A stretch of 64,000 nucleotides of DNA from Enterobacter cloacae (lineage in GTDB: Bacteria > Pseudomonadota > Gammaproteobacteria > Enterobacterales > Enterobacteriaceae): NCBI GenBank assembly GCA_014169315.1, contig AP022133.1, forward strand, positions 4,216,001 through 4,280,000, read 5' to 3'. The notes under the pieces are model-generated. The model was not told where the DNA came from. It ran no database searches and saw only the letters and a list, made by a program, of their open reading frames with translations. Below are positions 31,796-39,319 of this stretch, piece by piece (the stretch's first letter is position 1; the number at the start of each line of letters is the position of its first letter). The position numbers were made by a program, and so were the translations under genes.

Positions 31796-32953
31796 ATGCT
31801 GAATGATGCAAAGCTCCGGGCCTTAGCTCGCGGCCACGATAATACCAGCCCGAAAAAAATTGCGGATAGTAATGGACTTGCTGCGCTTGTCAGACCAAAC
31901 GGGCAAATCTCGTTCATATTCCGATTCAGGTTGAATGCCAAACAGCAAAATTTCACGCTGGGCCAATACCCTAATCTCAGCCTGAAGGCCGCGCGTGAAC
32001 GGGCCACACAGTGCCGCAAATGGCTGGCTGATGGATTTGACCCACGTGTGCAGGCCCGAATTGAGAAGCAAGCCAACCGCGAGCAGCTCACCGTAAGACA
32101 AGCGGTTGATTTCTGGCTTACAGATAGTGAAACAGCGGCGGCAGATAGTTACCGGAAACAGTTCGAGAAGCATATTTTCCCGCACCTGGGGGATCTGCCT
32201 ATCGACCAACTCGACACAGCCGCATGGTTGAAAGTATTCAGCGATATTAAACGTGGTACTTATCACCGCGCAGCCCCGAACGCTGCCGCTTACGTTTTTG
32301 GTTTGACCAAAACAGCAATGAAGTACTGTCGGGCGCGTCAGATGGTCAAGACAACTGTCTTAAATGATCTCAGCGCCGGTGATGTTGGCGCTACGGTCAA
32401 TAAGCGTGACCGGGTGCTTAAACAGAATGAACTTGACGACGCGGTGACGTGGACAAATGACATCCGCAACCCATTTTACTATCGGGCGTTGCTGAAACTG
32501 CTGATTACTTTCGGATGCCGCCTGTCTGAACTGCGGTTATCAACCGTAAAAGAGTGGGATATGAGCGCTATGGTGTGGACGGCTCCTAAGCAGCACACAA
32601 AGACAGGTATAGAAATACAGCGCCCGATTCCTGCTGCACTGGCACCGATACTGACCTCCCTTATGAATGACAGAAAGAGTGGCCTACTTTTAACCGAGAA
32701 GAAAACAGTCGGCTCAGTGTCGAACTACATAATAGGCATCTCACGCAAGTTAGGCCATGACTCATGGACAGCCCACGATCTGCGTAGAACTTTCGCAACC
32801 CGTCTTGCTGATATGGGGGTGCATCATCACGTCATTGAGGCGTTGCTGGGCCACACTCTTCCAGGCGTTGCCGGTATTTATAACCGTAGCCATTTAATTA
32901 ATGAGAAGCGCGAAGCGCTTGAGCTTTGGATGAGTAATGGAGTGAAGCTATGA
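31796..32953 (+). CDS. P4-type tyrosine-recombinase integrase
   Basis: 385-aa site-specific recombinase. An N-terminal arm-binding domain (DUF4102-like; GLAALVRPNGQISFIFRFR, residues 27-45) and a core-binding SAM-like domain (about 95-190) precede the catalytic domain. Catalytic residues can be placed: Arg242 in GCRLSELR, Lys near 265-269, His327 and Arg330 in AHDLRRTF, His353 in LLGHT and nucleophile Tyr362 in GIYNRS. GAGG lies 7 bp before the ATG. It sits just inside attL and reads into the element, 20 bp after the 37-bp inverted repeat. The last bases overlap the next gene by 4 (ATGA). Confidence 0.95.
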   Translation: MLNDAKLRALARGHDNTSPKKIADSNGLAALVRPNGQISFIFRFRLNAKQQNFTLGQYPNLSLKAARERATQCRKWLADGFDPRVQARIEKQANREQLTVRQAVDFWLTDSETAAADSYRKQFEKHIFPHLGDLPIDQLDTAAWLKVFSDIKRGTYHRAAPNAAAYVFGLTKTAMKYCRARQMVKTTVLNDLSAGDVGATVNKRDRVLKQNELDDAVTWTNDIRNPFYYRALLKLLITFGCRLSELRLSTVKEWDMSAMVWTAPKQHTKTGIEIQRPIPAALAPILTSLMNDRKSGLLLTEKKTVGSVSNYIIGISRKLGHDSWTAHDLRRTFATRLADMGVHHHVIEALLGHTLPGVAGIYNRSHLINEKREALELWMSNGVKL

Positions 32954-33390
32954 AATTTTTTCGTAGGGAGGAAGATAAGGCGGACCCACACTTCATCAAG
33001 CGTGCATTAGAGGCGTTTATCTTTTTGGTGGATTCGGGAGCGCCCATTCCCGATGAGTTGTTGCATTTCATGGCTGACGGCGCTAAGCAAAAATTAAAAG
33101 ACGGTACACCATGGCCTACACATACGGGCAGATCGAAAATAGATGAGCATGTACTGGCTTTGGTTGCTGAAATTGACGAAAGGTTTCCCAAAGAGCGCCA
33201 TCAGATAGCTGAATATCTCGAACGCTCTCAAAGACGGGTTAGTCAGATGATTGAGGAAGCCGCCAAGGCTTCGAATACGTCTGCGGTAACAATCCACCGC
33301 CGGATATACAAAGCCATGATTGCGGGCAAAACATTGTCGGAGACCCTATCTGTGCTTGAGCAAGTTAAAGCCTGGGCCGAGGGGAAATAA
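32950..33390 (+). CDS. Unknown 146-aa protein coupled to the integrase
   Basis: Not recognised. The ATG overlaps the integrase stop (ATGA), so translation is probably coupled. It is charged and soluble, with no signal or membrane segment. Residues 75-130 are predicted helical and contain an EYLERSQRRVSQMIEEAAK stretch followed by TSAVTIHRRIYKAMIAGKT, which resembles a helix-turn-helix pair, so DNA binding is possible. A role as excision factor or regulator would suit its place beside int but is inference only. An 87-bp gap separates it from the AlpA-like gene. Confidence 0.8.
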   Translation: MKFFRREEDKADPHFIKRALEAFIFLVDSGAPIPDELLHFMADGAKQKLKDGTPWPTHTGRSKIDEHVLALVAEIDERFPKERHQIAEYLERSQRRVSQMIEEAAKASNTSAVTIHRRIYKAMIAGKTLSETLSVLEQVKAWAEGK

Positions 33391-33477
33391 ACTATTTTTC
33401 GTTTTCTTCCACATTCAACATCCAACATCGCGATGATAGTCGTGCCACAACGGCAAAATACAAATGAGGATATATAA

Positions 33478-33663
33478 ATGGAAAGACTTATAAGCATTCC
33501 ACAGTTAGCTAAATTACTTAACCGCCACCGTACGCGTATCTATGTCTACCAAAAAACCGGGTACCTGCCTCCCGCAATCATGAGAAACGGAAGAACCATT
33601 GGCTGGCGCGAGTCGGATATTACTCGATGGATGGAAGAGAATAAAGATGCGCAAAACAGATAA
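33478..33663 (+). CDS. AlpA-like helix-turn-helix regulator
   Basis: 61-aa MerR/AlpA-type DNA-binding protein. MERLISIPQLAKLLNRHRTRIY is a standard N-terminal HTH, followed by the GYLPPAIMRNGRTIGWRESD wing and a short helix ending DITRWMEENK. Such proteins activate or repress satellite and prophage operons (AlpA of CP4-57, Vis of P4, AlpA of Gram-negative PICIs). AGGATATATA precedes the start. It lies 98 bp upstream of the replication gene, which suggests control of that operon or of excision. Confidence 0.85.
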   Translation: MERLISIPQLAKLLNRHRTRIYVYQKTGYLPPAIMRNGRTIGWRESDITRWMEENKDAQNR

Positions 33664-33761
33664 AGAAAACGCCCAGACCTTTCGGAGCTGAGCGCTTCGC
33701 AACCTTTAACAATCAGCCTGCAACGTGTACCAGACGGCGCAGGCTTTAACCAGGACACTAT

Positions 33762-36230
33762 ATGTCAACTGATGGCGTAATTATGGCAACTGATGCCAAC
33801 AATAGCAAAGTATTATTCAAACTGAAGGCAAAGAACAACAGCATAGAACCTAACACGTGGCTTCGACGTACTGTACGTATGCTGGAGCGCAGCGGCTACT
33901 CCGCTATACCTTGCCTGGCTAATGGCACTACCGCGTCATATGGCGAGGGACAGACATACCCACGCAATCACTCAGTCTGGCAGGGGCGCAATGTTAAAAG
34001 CGATGTCGTAGCTTTCAGGCTTGATGATGTAATTCTCCTAGATTACGACGGCAACAAAGCCCCACAAGGCGAAATTATCAGCATCCGTGAACTGACAGAT
34101 TTACTTGGCCTGTCTGACCTGATGCAGTTTTGCACACAGAAGAATGATGACGGTGATTCGCTCCATTTTCTGTTTCGCTGGCCAGAGGGGGTTGACCGTA
34201 GCATTTATAAAGCAGCCAACAACGGCAAGTGGCAGAAACATATTGATATTAAGACAGGTAATCAGCTCTGCTATCTAAAACGTGGGAAACAGGTTATCGA
34301 GGGTGTATTACCCTGCATTGACGATTTGCCTGAAGCACCGCCAGTGCTGATGGAGACTCTACATAAGGCAAACATTGTTCAGCCAGAAAAGCCCCTCTCC
34401 GCCAGTGGCACAGAGAGTGACATTGAATGGTTTAATCGTACAGCACCTGAATGGGAAGCTTTGTTTTTTGAATACGGTTTCGAAAAACAGGGTAATAAAT
34501 GGCTTCACCCGGAAAGCACCACCGGTAATCCGGGCATATCAATCAACAAGGACGGACGCTACATTTCATCTCACGGGAGCGATCCGCTTTGCGATGGACA
34601 CAACCATGATAAATTCGACTTCATAGCCCAATATCAATATGAGGGCGACAAGTCACAGCTCCTTAGTGATATTCGCCAAAATCGTCAGGCTTGTCTTGAC
34701 GAAGATTTAGCTGATGAACAGGAATGGACATCACCAAAAGAATTGAAGAGCGAACTGGTGCCAGTTGCCCCGTTCGAAGTCAGTCTATTGCCTGCGGCCG
34801 TACGCGCCTATGTCATGGATTACGCTGCCCGTATGGATAACGCAGCGCCTGACTATGCGGCAATATCGGTAATGATTGCAGCCGGTGCAGTTATCGGCGG
34901 TGCGGCTCAAATACAACCCAAGCGGAATGATACAGGCTGGAAATTGGTTCCTAACCTGTGGGGAAGTGCCATCGGCTACCCTTCTGCAATGAAAACACCC
35001 AGCCTCAAATGTGGACTCGATTTGCTGGCACATTCGCAGAAGGTTCTTGACCGTGACTTTATGAGACGCCAGAGCCGTTATGAGGCTGAAAAGGCTATTC
35101 ATGGCGCAAGACGGGCCGATATTGAAGCCAGAATCGAAGCGGCGACACAAGCCGCTAATAGCGCGTTATCCGCCGGGGAAAATGACGATTACGAGGCTGC
35201 CGTGTCTGAGCTTATGCGTCTCCAGGAAAGTCTGAAAGCCGAACCGGATGAACCTAAATCGCGTGAATTAATGGTCAATGACGCCACGGTTGAATCACTA
35301 GCAATCATGGCGAACAATAATCCTATGGGTGTTATGGTCTTCCGTGATGAGCTGAGCGGTTGGCTCGCCAGTCTGGACAGCCCGCAGCGCCCTAACGACC
35401 GTGCATTTTATCTGGAAGGGTTCTCCTGCGGTTCGTATAAACAATCCAGGGTAAGCCGTGCGCCCCTCAAAATAGATAGGCTAATTGTCAGCCTACTTGG
35501 CGGTATTCAACCGGGCAAATTAGCCCCTATTCTCGCCTCTCGCGCTTCAGGTGATGGTGATGACGGTCTTTTAGAGCGTATTATCCAAATGTCAGTATTC
35601 CCTGACCTGTCTGGAGAATATAGGGATACGGCTCCCGACTTAGCGGCGGAGAGTCGCGCTAAGTCCGTTTTCGAAACATTAGCCGGAATTGCTACCGCTG
35701 CCGTATATACCTTTAGCGAGGATGCCCAGAAAATATGGGATGAATGGGCCGTCGGTCATAAGAAGCGCGAGCAATCGGCATCGGCAGACTGGCAAGGTAT
35801 ACTCGGTAAATATCCGGCACTATGCGCAAAAATTGCTCTGGTTCACCACATATTGACTGAGGCTGACGGCATTGATTATGAAAATGACGCATTTAGCCCT
35901 GCACTGAAGGTTTCCACCGATTCTCTATGCTGCGCTCTTCGCTGGATGCAGTACCTTGAGAGCCATGCAACGAGAATTACCACTTACTTCCGTGCTGAAA
36001 AGGAAATGCTTCCGGCAATCACCCTAAGGGATCGGCTTTCGCAACTTAGCCCATCTTTTACTCGTAATTCGTTAGGGCAAAAAGACTGGCAACACCTGAA
36101 GAGCAAAGATGGTCGTGAGTCTGCAATTGAGCAACTGATTAAGACAGGTCATATCCGCGAAGTCATAACCCCGCCTAAGAATGGAACAGGTCGCCCCTCA
36201 GTATCCTTCCTCGTAAACCCACTAATTTAG
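33762..36230 (+). CDS. Primase-polymerase / DUF3987 helicase-like replication protein
   Basis: 822 aa. The N-terminal third matches an archaeo-eukaryotic-type primase: DYD (Asp94, Asp96), SLH (Ser133-His135) and an Asp162 in HID correspond to the three AEP motifs. The middle and C-terminal part resemble DUF3987 helicase-like proteins, with a P-loop-like GYPSAMKTPSLK near residue 405-417 and a Walker-B-like FRDELSGWLASLD near 527-538. A long charged helix at about 430-510 separates them. It is probably the element's replication initiator, analogous in role to P4 alpha. AGGA precedes ATG 33762; MATDANN at 33783 is an alternative start. A terminator follows. Confidence 0.8.
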   Translation: MSTDGVIMATDANNSKVLFKLKAKNNSIEPNTWLRRTVRMLERSGYSAIPCLANGTTASYGEGQTYPRNHSVWQGRNVKSDVVAFRLDDVILLDYDGNKAPQGEIISIRELTDLLGLSDLMQFCTQKNDDGDSLHFLFRWPEGVDRSIYKAANNGKWQKHIDIKTGNQLCYLKRGKQVIEGVLPCIDDLPEAPPVLMETLHKANIVQPEKPLSASGTESDIEWFNRTAPEWEALFFEYGFEKQGNKWLHPESTTGNPGISINKDGRYISSHGSDPLCDGHNHDKFDFIAQYQYEGDKSQLLSDIRQNRQACLDEDLADEQEWTSPKELKSELVPVAPFEVSLLPAAVRAYVMDYAARMDNAAPDYAAISVMIAAGAVIGGAAQIQPKRNDTGWKLVPNLWGSAIGYPSAMKTPSLKCGLDLLAHSQKVLDRDFMRRQSRYEAEKAIHGARRADIEARIEAATQAANSALSAGENDDYEAAVSELMRLQESLKAEPDEPKSRELMVNDATVESLAIMANNNPMGVMVFRDELSGWLASLDSPQRPNDRAFYLEGFSCGSYKQSRVSRAPLKIDRLIVSLLGGIQPGKLAPILASRASGDGDDGLLERIIQMSVFPDLSGEYRDTAPDLAAESRAKSVFETLAGIATAAVYTFSEDAQKIWDEWAVGHKKREQSASADWQGILGKYPALCAKIALVHHILTEADGIDYENDAFSPALKVSTDSLCCALRWMQYLESHATRITTYFRAEKEMLPAITLRDRLSQLSPSFTRNSLGQKDWQHLKSKDGRESAIEQLIKTGHIREVITPPKNGTGRPSVSFLVNPLI

Positions 36231-36235
36231 TCAAA

Positions 36236-36256
36236 TCGCCCTCGCAACGAGGGCGA
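36236..36256 (+). terminator. Stem-loop after the replication gene
   Basis: Perfect 9-bp stem TCGCCCTCG / CGAGGGCGA with loop CAA, 6 bp after the stop, followed by CATAATTTTAC. A weak T-tract makes it a probable rather than certain terminator. The rest of the gap to 36470 is A/T-rich with no gene. Confidence 0.65.
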
Positions 36257-36436
36257 CATAATTTTACATTATTCTACTATTTAATTATAAGAACATATAA
36301 AACAGCTAGTTAAAGACAACCATAGAAATCAATGCGCATAAAGCGCCCACAAACAAACCCACTTTGTATTTTTACGTCGCGGTGTAACGCGAGTTATTGT
36401 GCACATATTGAGCAGACTCATGCCATCCGCTATTGT

Positions 36437-36464
36437 CCTTTGAAATAACATGAATATTCAAAGG
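36437..36464 (+). promoter_or_regulatory. Hairpin sequestering the ribosome site of the next gene
   Basis: CCTTTGAA (36437-36444) pairs perfectly with TTCAAAGG (36457-36464). The right arm contains the AAGG Shine-Dalgarno of the gene starting at 36471. A smaller palindrome TGAATATTCA occupies 36451-36460. Folding would hide the ribosome site. Confidence 0.5.
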
Positions 36465-36470
36465 TGACAT

Positions 36471-36746
36471 ATGGCAAACGGACACGGTGGGGCAAGAGCT
36501 GGAGCAGGCCGAAAACGCAGCCCTCTGCCGAAACAACTCACTGACAATGCGTTAAAACGACTTGCCGAGTTGGTGGAAGAAGGAGACGTTCAAGCGGTGA
36601 GAATGGTTATCGACAGAAGTTTTCCTGCTCTGAAGTCCATTACTCCAACAGGGACGCTGGATGCTGAATTGCTCAAGCTGAAGATCAAAGAGCTTTCAGA
36701 GTTCGAGGAACGCTTAGCGGCACTTGAGGCGAGCAATGGCAGGTAA
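36471..36746 (+). CDS. Small basic protein with terminase-small-subunit-like N-terminus
   Basis: 91 aa. MANGHGGARAGAGRKRS is the glycine/arginine N-terminal motif common to phage small-terminase and related DNA-binding proteins. The rest is helical (ALKRLAELVEEGDVQAVRMVID and a C-terminal coiled-coil-like KIKELSEFEERLAALEA). It is short for a full TerS. In a satellite, a TerS-like protein could redirect helper packaging; that is inference. It overlaps the next gene by 11 bp. Its ribosome site lies inside a hairpin. Confidence 0.65.
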   Translation: MANGHGGARAGAGRKRSPLPKQLTDNALKRLAELVEEGDVQAVRMVIDRSFPALKSITPTGTLDAELLKLKIKELSEFEERLAALEASNGR

Positions 36747-36984
36747 CAACAGGCTTGCCCGTCTGTGTTGGCTGGAGAAGGCTTATGCACCTCATATCCT
36801 GGCTAATTTCCGCTTCGTTACTCATATCACTGTCGAGCAAACAGACCCGCTTTGCGGAAGCTACAAACACAATACATTGCCTGACAGCCCTATTACCGAA
36901 TTAGTCATTTATACGGCTACACGCGAAGCCTACCGGGCGAAGGTTAAACATTTTGAGCAGCATTACACATTACTGGAGGGCTAG
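36736..36984 (+). CDS. Unknown 82-aa element protein
   Basis: Not recognised. ATG 36736 lies within the end of the preceding gene and follows GAGGCGAGCA; an earlier in-frame start at 36724 is less likely. The protein (MAGNNRLARLCWLEKAYAPH...) is soluble, with a beta-rich middle (FVTHITVEQTDPLC) and a C-terminal helix REAYRAKVKHFEQHY. The overlap with both neighbours in one frame-shifting cluster suggests co-translation. Confidence 0.65.
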   Translation: MAGNNRLARLCWLEKAYAPHILANFRFVTHITVEQTDPLCGSYKHNTLPDSPITELVIYTATREAYRAKVKHFEQHYTLLEG

Positions 36985-36987
36985 CTC

Positions 36988-37215
36988 TTGGCAACACTGA
37001 AAGAAAGACTGACCCGGCTTGAGGCAAAGACAACCACAACCACACCTATCGATATTGAATTTCATATCGTTTCTGTCGTAACCAGTGGGGATGAAAGGCG
37101 CGGAACCTGGCACCGCAACACCGAAGATTTACCTTATCCATGCACCACATTTTACGCGGCCTCTGTAGCCGAATTCGAAGCCCTTCGCGATCAACACGCA
37201 CTGGGCCTGTCTTAA
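36988..37215 (+). CDS. Unknown 75-aa element protein (TTG start)
   Basis: Not recognised. It starts at TTG 36988 with a strong GGAGGG at 36975-36980, 3 bp after the previous stop. A short N-terminal coiled coil (LKERLTRLEAK) precedes a beta-like domain (IDIEFHIVSVVTSGDERRGTWHRN) and ends in a helix. Related short proteins occur in prophages, but no function can be assigned. Confidence 0.6.
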   Translation: MATLKERLTRLEAKTTTTTPIDIEFHIVSVVTSGDERRGTWHRNTEDLPYPCTTFYAASVAEFEALRDQHALGLS

Positions 37216-37235
37216 AATATATTAGGAATCAACTT

Positions 37236-37931
37236 ATGAATTATACCTCAAATATGCTTAAAGGCTTCGGTACCTCCTCCCATATTCAGAATATGCATTA
37301 TCGCGCAGCGCTAAAGGTGAATGACGCGATCGAAACGCATAAAGCACTGCTGGCCGACCGCACCCGCACCAAATCGGAGAAAGCGCCAATGTTGGCCAAA
37401 CTGCAAAAGAAATTGGAAGCAGAGGCCCAGCGCGACATTCAGAATATTCTTAACAACCTTAACGCTCGCGCAGATGAGCTGGATAAGAAAGAAGCGGAAA
37501 TTTTATCTTCAATGAGCATGACCGATGCCCTTTCTCTCACTGCGGCAATGAAAGGTATGGATGCCGGTGAAATGATTGCCGCCACGCGAGAATCGAAAGA
37601 GCTTGCCTTAGCAATGGCCATTGTACCTAGCGCATTATCTGGTTTTAGCAAAGACCAGGCGTTTAAGACGTTAATCGACGCCCACTATCCTGATATTAAA
37701 GCGGCAACTGATGAGATGGCCTCCGACTTCAGAGCGTATGAATCCTTACGTAATAACGTTGAAAACACCACTCGCGAAATTGGCTACGATGTGGATTTGA
37801 AAGCGCTGGAGAGCCGTTTTGATGAGAATAAGCTCGAAGTATCTCCAGCGCCAAAAACAATGGCAGAGCAAAATGCCGAACTGGCCCGTCTTGAGCGCTC
37901 CTCCGGCATCGAACCATCCATAAGCGAGTAA
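37236..37931 (+). CDS. Unknown 231-aa coiled-coil protein
   Basis: Not recognised. It starts at ATG 37236 with AGGAA at 37224; the frame runs further upstream without support. Residues 25-100 are strongly helical and charged (THKALLADRTRTKSEKAPML.., KKLEAEAQRDIQNILNNL.., DELDKKEAEIL), which suggests a long coiled coil. A second helical region (about 150-220) follows a more hydrophobic centre. No signal peptide or membrane segment. It could be a scaffold-like or structural satellite protein, but nothing in the sequence proves this. Confidence 0.7.
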   Translation: MNYTSNMLKGFGTSSHIQNMHYRAALKVNDAIETHKALLADRTRTKSEKAPMLAKLQKKLEAEAQRDIQNILNNLNARADELDKKEAEILSSMSMTDALSLTAAMKGMDAGEMIAATRESKELALAMAIVPSALSGFSKDQAFKTLIDAHYPDIKAATDEMASDFRAYESLRNNVENTTREIGYDVDLKALESRFDENKLEVSPAPKTMAEQNAELARLERSSGIEPSISE

Positions 37932-37985
37932 CCAACCCAACAAGGCCTGACCAGCCGGGCCTTTAATTAATTAGGAGCCATTAGC

Positions 37986-38219
37986 ATGAAAACTATTACC
38001 CTCACAGAAGACCAGGCGTCATTGTTAGCCAAACAGTTATTCCTACGTGTGCGCGCCAATAAGTTGGCAAGGGATTACTTCGCCGCAGAAGCCAGTCGTT
38101 ACGAATATGTGTTCTTTAATCCGGTCGAAAGCAAGAGTATGCAGGAGATTGTTGGAGTCTATAACGCCCTCATTCACGATGACTTAGAAGTACTCCGTGA
38201 TATGGACCGCCATTCCTGA
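37986..38219 (+). CDS. Unknown 77-aa helical protein
   Basis: Not recognised. TTAGGAG precedes the ATG at good distance. It is mostly helical and soluble (MKTITLTEDQASLLAKQLFLRV..., C-terminal IVGVYNALIHDDLEVLRDMDRHS). Last plus-strand gene of the element. Confidence 0.65.
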   Translation: MKTITLTEDQASLLAKQLFLRVRANKLARDYFAAEASRYEYVFFNPVESKSMQEIVGVYNALIHDDLEVLRDMDRHS

Positions 38220-38251
38220 TGAAAAGGAGAAGTCGTTATTAGCCCCTCTAC

Positions 38252-38272
38252 TGCCCGGTCCGACACCGGGCA
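38252..38272. terminator. Stem-loop between convergent element genes
   Basis: 8-bp perfect stem TGCCCGGT / ACCGGGCA with 5-nt loop, between the 77-aa gene and the oppositely oriented lipoprotein. T-tracts are weak. Confidence 0.5.
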
Positions 38273-38281
38273 ACCTTACCA

Positions 38282-38878
38282 CTAAACCCCGCCTCTTGCT
38301 TTTACTGCATCGACTTTTGACATGAATTCTTTGATAGAAACAATCGCAGTAGCCTTACCACCAGGAATATGCTCAGCTGAGAAATATATGTCTTGGTTAC
38401 CCTGACCAGTATGTATGCGAAGACGACAGTTTTTAGACGCAACCATTTTCTGCAATACTTCGTATGGTATTACAATAGTATTTTTGCTGGATGTATAAAT
38501 TGTTTTAGAAACCGTATTGTACCCGCTGCTATTTAAGCTGGTTGATTCATTGGCCTTGTAGCTGGAAATATTGCCGTCAATATTAATATCCAGAGCCGTC
38601 AGGCTTAAATAGGCTGAAGAGCCATTTGAAATATTTGAACTATAAGAAAGCACAAGCCCTACTTCGTTCGGCATAGCGCTAGACCAAATCGCTCCTAACT
38701 GGATTGGCGTTCCCCAAGCACTGTTTGGGTCATAGAGGGAGTTTGGGGACACATCGATAACTGTTGAGTTGTCAAAGGCAGAGGTTTGTTGAGATACGAC
38801 CCCCATTCCCGCCAGCTTATCCATAGCGGTACAACCGGTCAAAACCAGCAGCACCAACATTAATGCACTCTTTTTCAT
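38282..38878 (-). CDS. Unknown lipoprotein encoded opposite to the rest of the element
   Basis: 198 aa when started at MKKSALML (38878), the ATG with AGGA 6-7 bases upstream; two more upstream in-frame ATGs lack spacing. The type II signal peptide ends in LVLTGC, with lipidation at Cys16; Thr at +2 predicts the outer membrane. The mature part is Ser/Asn-rich and beta-like, with a single further Cys in NCRLRIHTGQGNQDIYF. No family is recognised. A lone surface lipoprotein at the distal end of a satellite, transcribed on its own, resembles cargo (moron) genes such as superinfection-exclusion lipoproteins, but this is inference. Confidence 0.75.
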   Translation of the reverse strand: MKKSALMLVLLVLTGCTAMDKLAGMGVVSQQTSAFDNSTVIDVSPNSLYDPNSAWGTPIQLGAIWSSAMPNEVGLVLSYSSNISNGSSAYLSLTALDINIDGNISSYKANESTSLNSSGYNTVSKTIYTSSKNTIVIPYEVLQKMVASKNCRLRIHTGQGNQDIYFSAEHIPGGKATAIVSIKEFMSKVDAVKARGGV

Positions 38879-39080
38879 ATTCATTCCTAATGTTGTAATT
38901 TTTCCCGTACCAGAAAACATGATACTAACCACCATAAGATCTTACGTAAATGCCAATCCTCAGCCTACGTATACAGTTGCCCGTCTTAGGCGTCATTTTT
39001 GCCTAGGAAATTCCCACTATTCGTGGGTTGAAACCAGATGCTAGTGCTGCAAAACATTACCCCCATCCAAAATCGCATGG

Positions 39081-39117
39081 TTTCCACAGGTAAAACAGGT
39101 GCACAGGTGGGGGTAAC
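39081..39117 (-). repeat. Right copy of 37-bp perfect inverted repeat
   Basis: Exact reverse complement of 31739-31775, so it carries three ACAGGT on the plus strand. It lies 190 bp inside attR. Confidence 0.85.
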
Positions 39118-39215
39118 ATATCAACCGCCTGTCTTTAATAGGGGGATACATAAGCAAAAATGTAACTAAATATTACATATATTTTTCCATTTAATAGACA
39201 GGCAGATTTTCATTC

Positions 39216-39234
39216 GTGGGTTTTGCTGTGGGTT
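39216..39234 (+). other. Right pair of GTGGGTT arm-type sites
   Basis: GTGGGTT at 39216-39222 and 39228-39234, with the same 12-bp phasing and orientation as the left pair. A further single copy is at 39023-39029. An AGACAGGC motif (39196-39203) also occurs near the left pair (31708-31715) and inverted at 39127-39134. Confidence 0.5.
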
Positions 39235-39306
39235 TAAACGTAAAAACAACTTAAATTAAAATATCAAAAATTTATACATATCAATTAATTACACAGAATT
39301 AAGAGC

Positions 39307-39319
39307 ATAATCCTTCGTT
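39307..39319 (+). repeat. attR core
   Basis: ATAATCCTTCGTT, identical to 31534-31546. Chromosomal-side sequence TTGCGAGCCGCC follows. Confidence 0.75.

Larger units (their letters stand above)
31534..39319 (+). mobile_element. Integrated satellite-like genetic element
   Basis: Bounded by the 13-bp direct repeat ATAATCCTTCGTT at 31534-31546 and 39307-39319. It holds a P4-type integrase (31796), a coupled small gene, an AlpA-like regulator, a primase-polymerase/helicase-like protein, a terminase-small-subunit-like protein, four further small unknown genes and a minus-strand lipoprotein. The tightly packed plus-strand genes, lower G+C and lack of E. coli counterparts set it apart from the surrounding chromosome. 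No capsid, tail or large-terminase genes are present. This fits a phage satellite (P4- or PICI-like) or a small integrative element. No tRNA is involved; the target is the gap after yhgN. Confidence 0.85.

Noticed and set aside
31534..39319. Complete prophage
   Set aside because: No large terminase, portal, capsid, tail or lysis genes are present. The gene set fits a satellite or small integrative element only.
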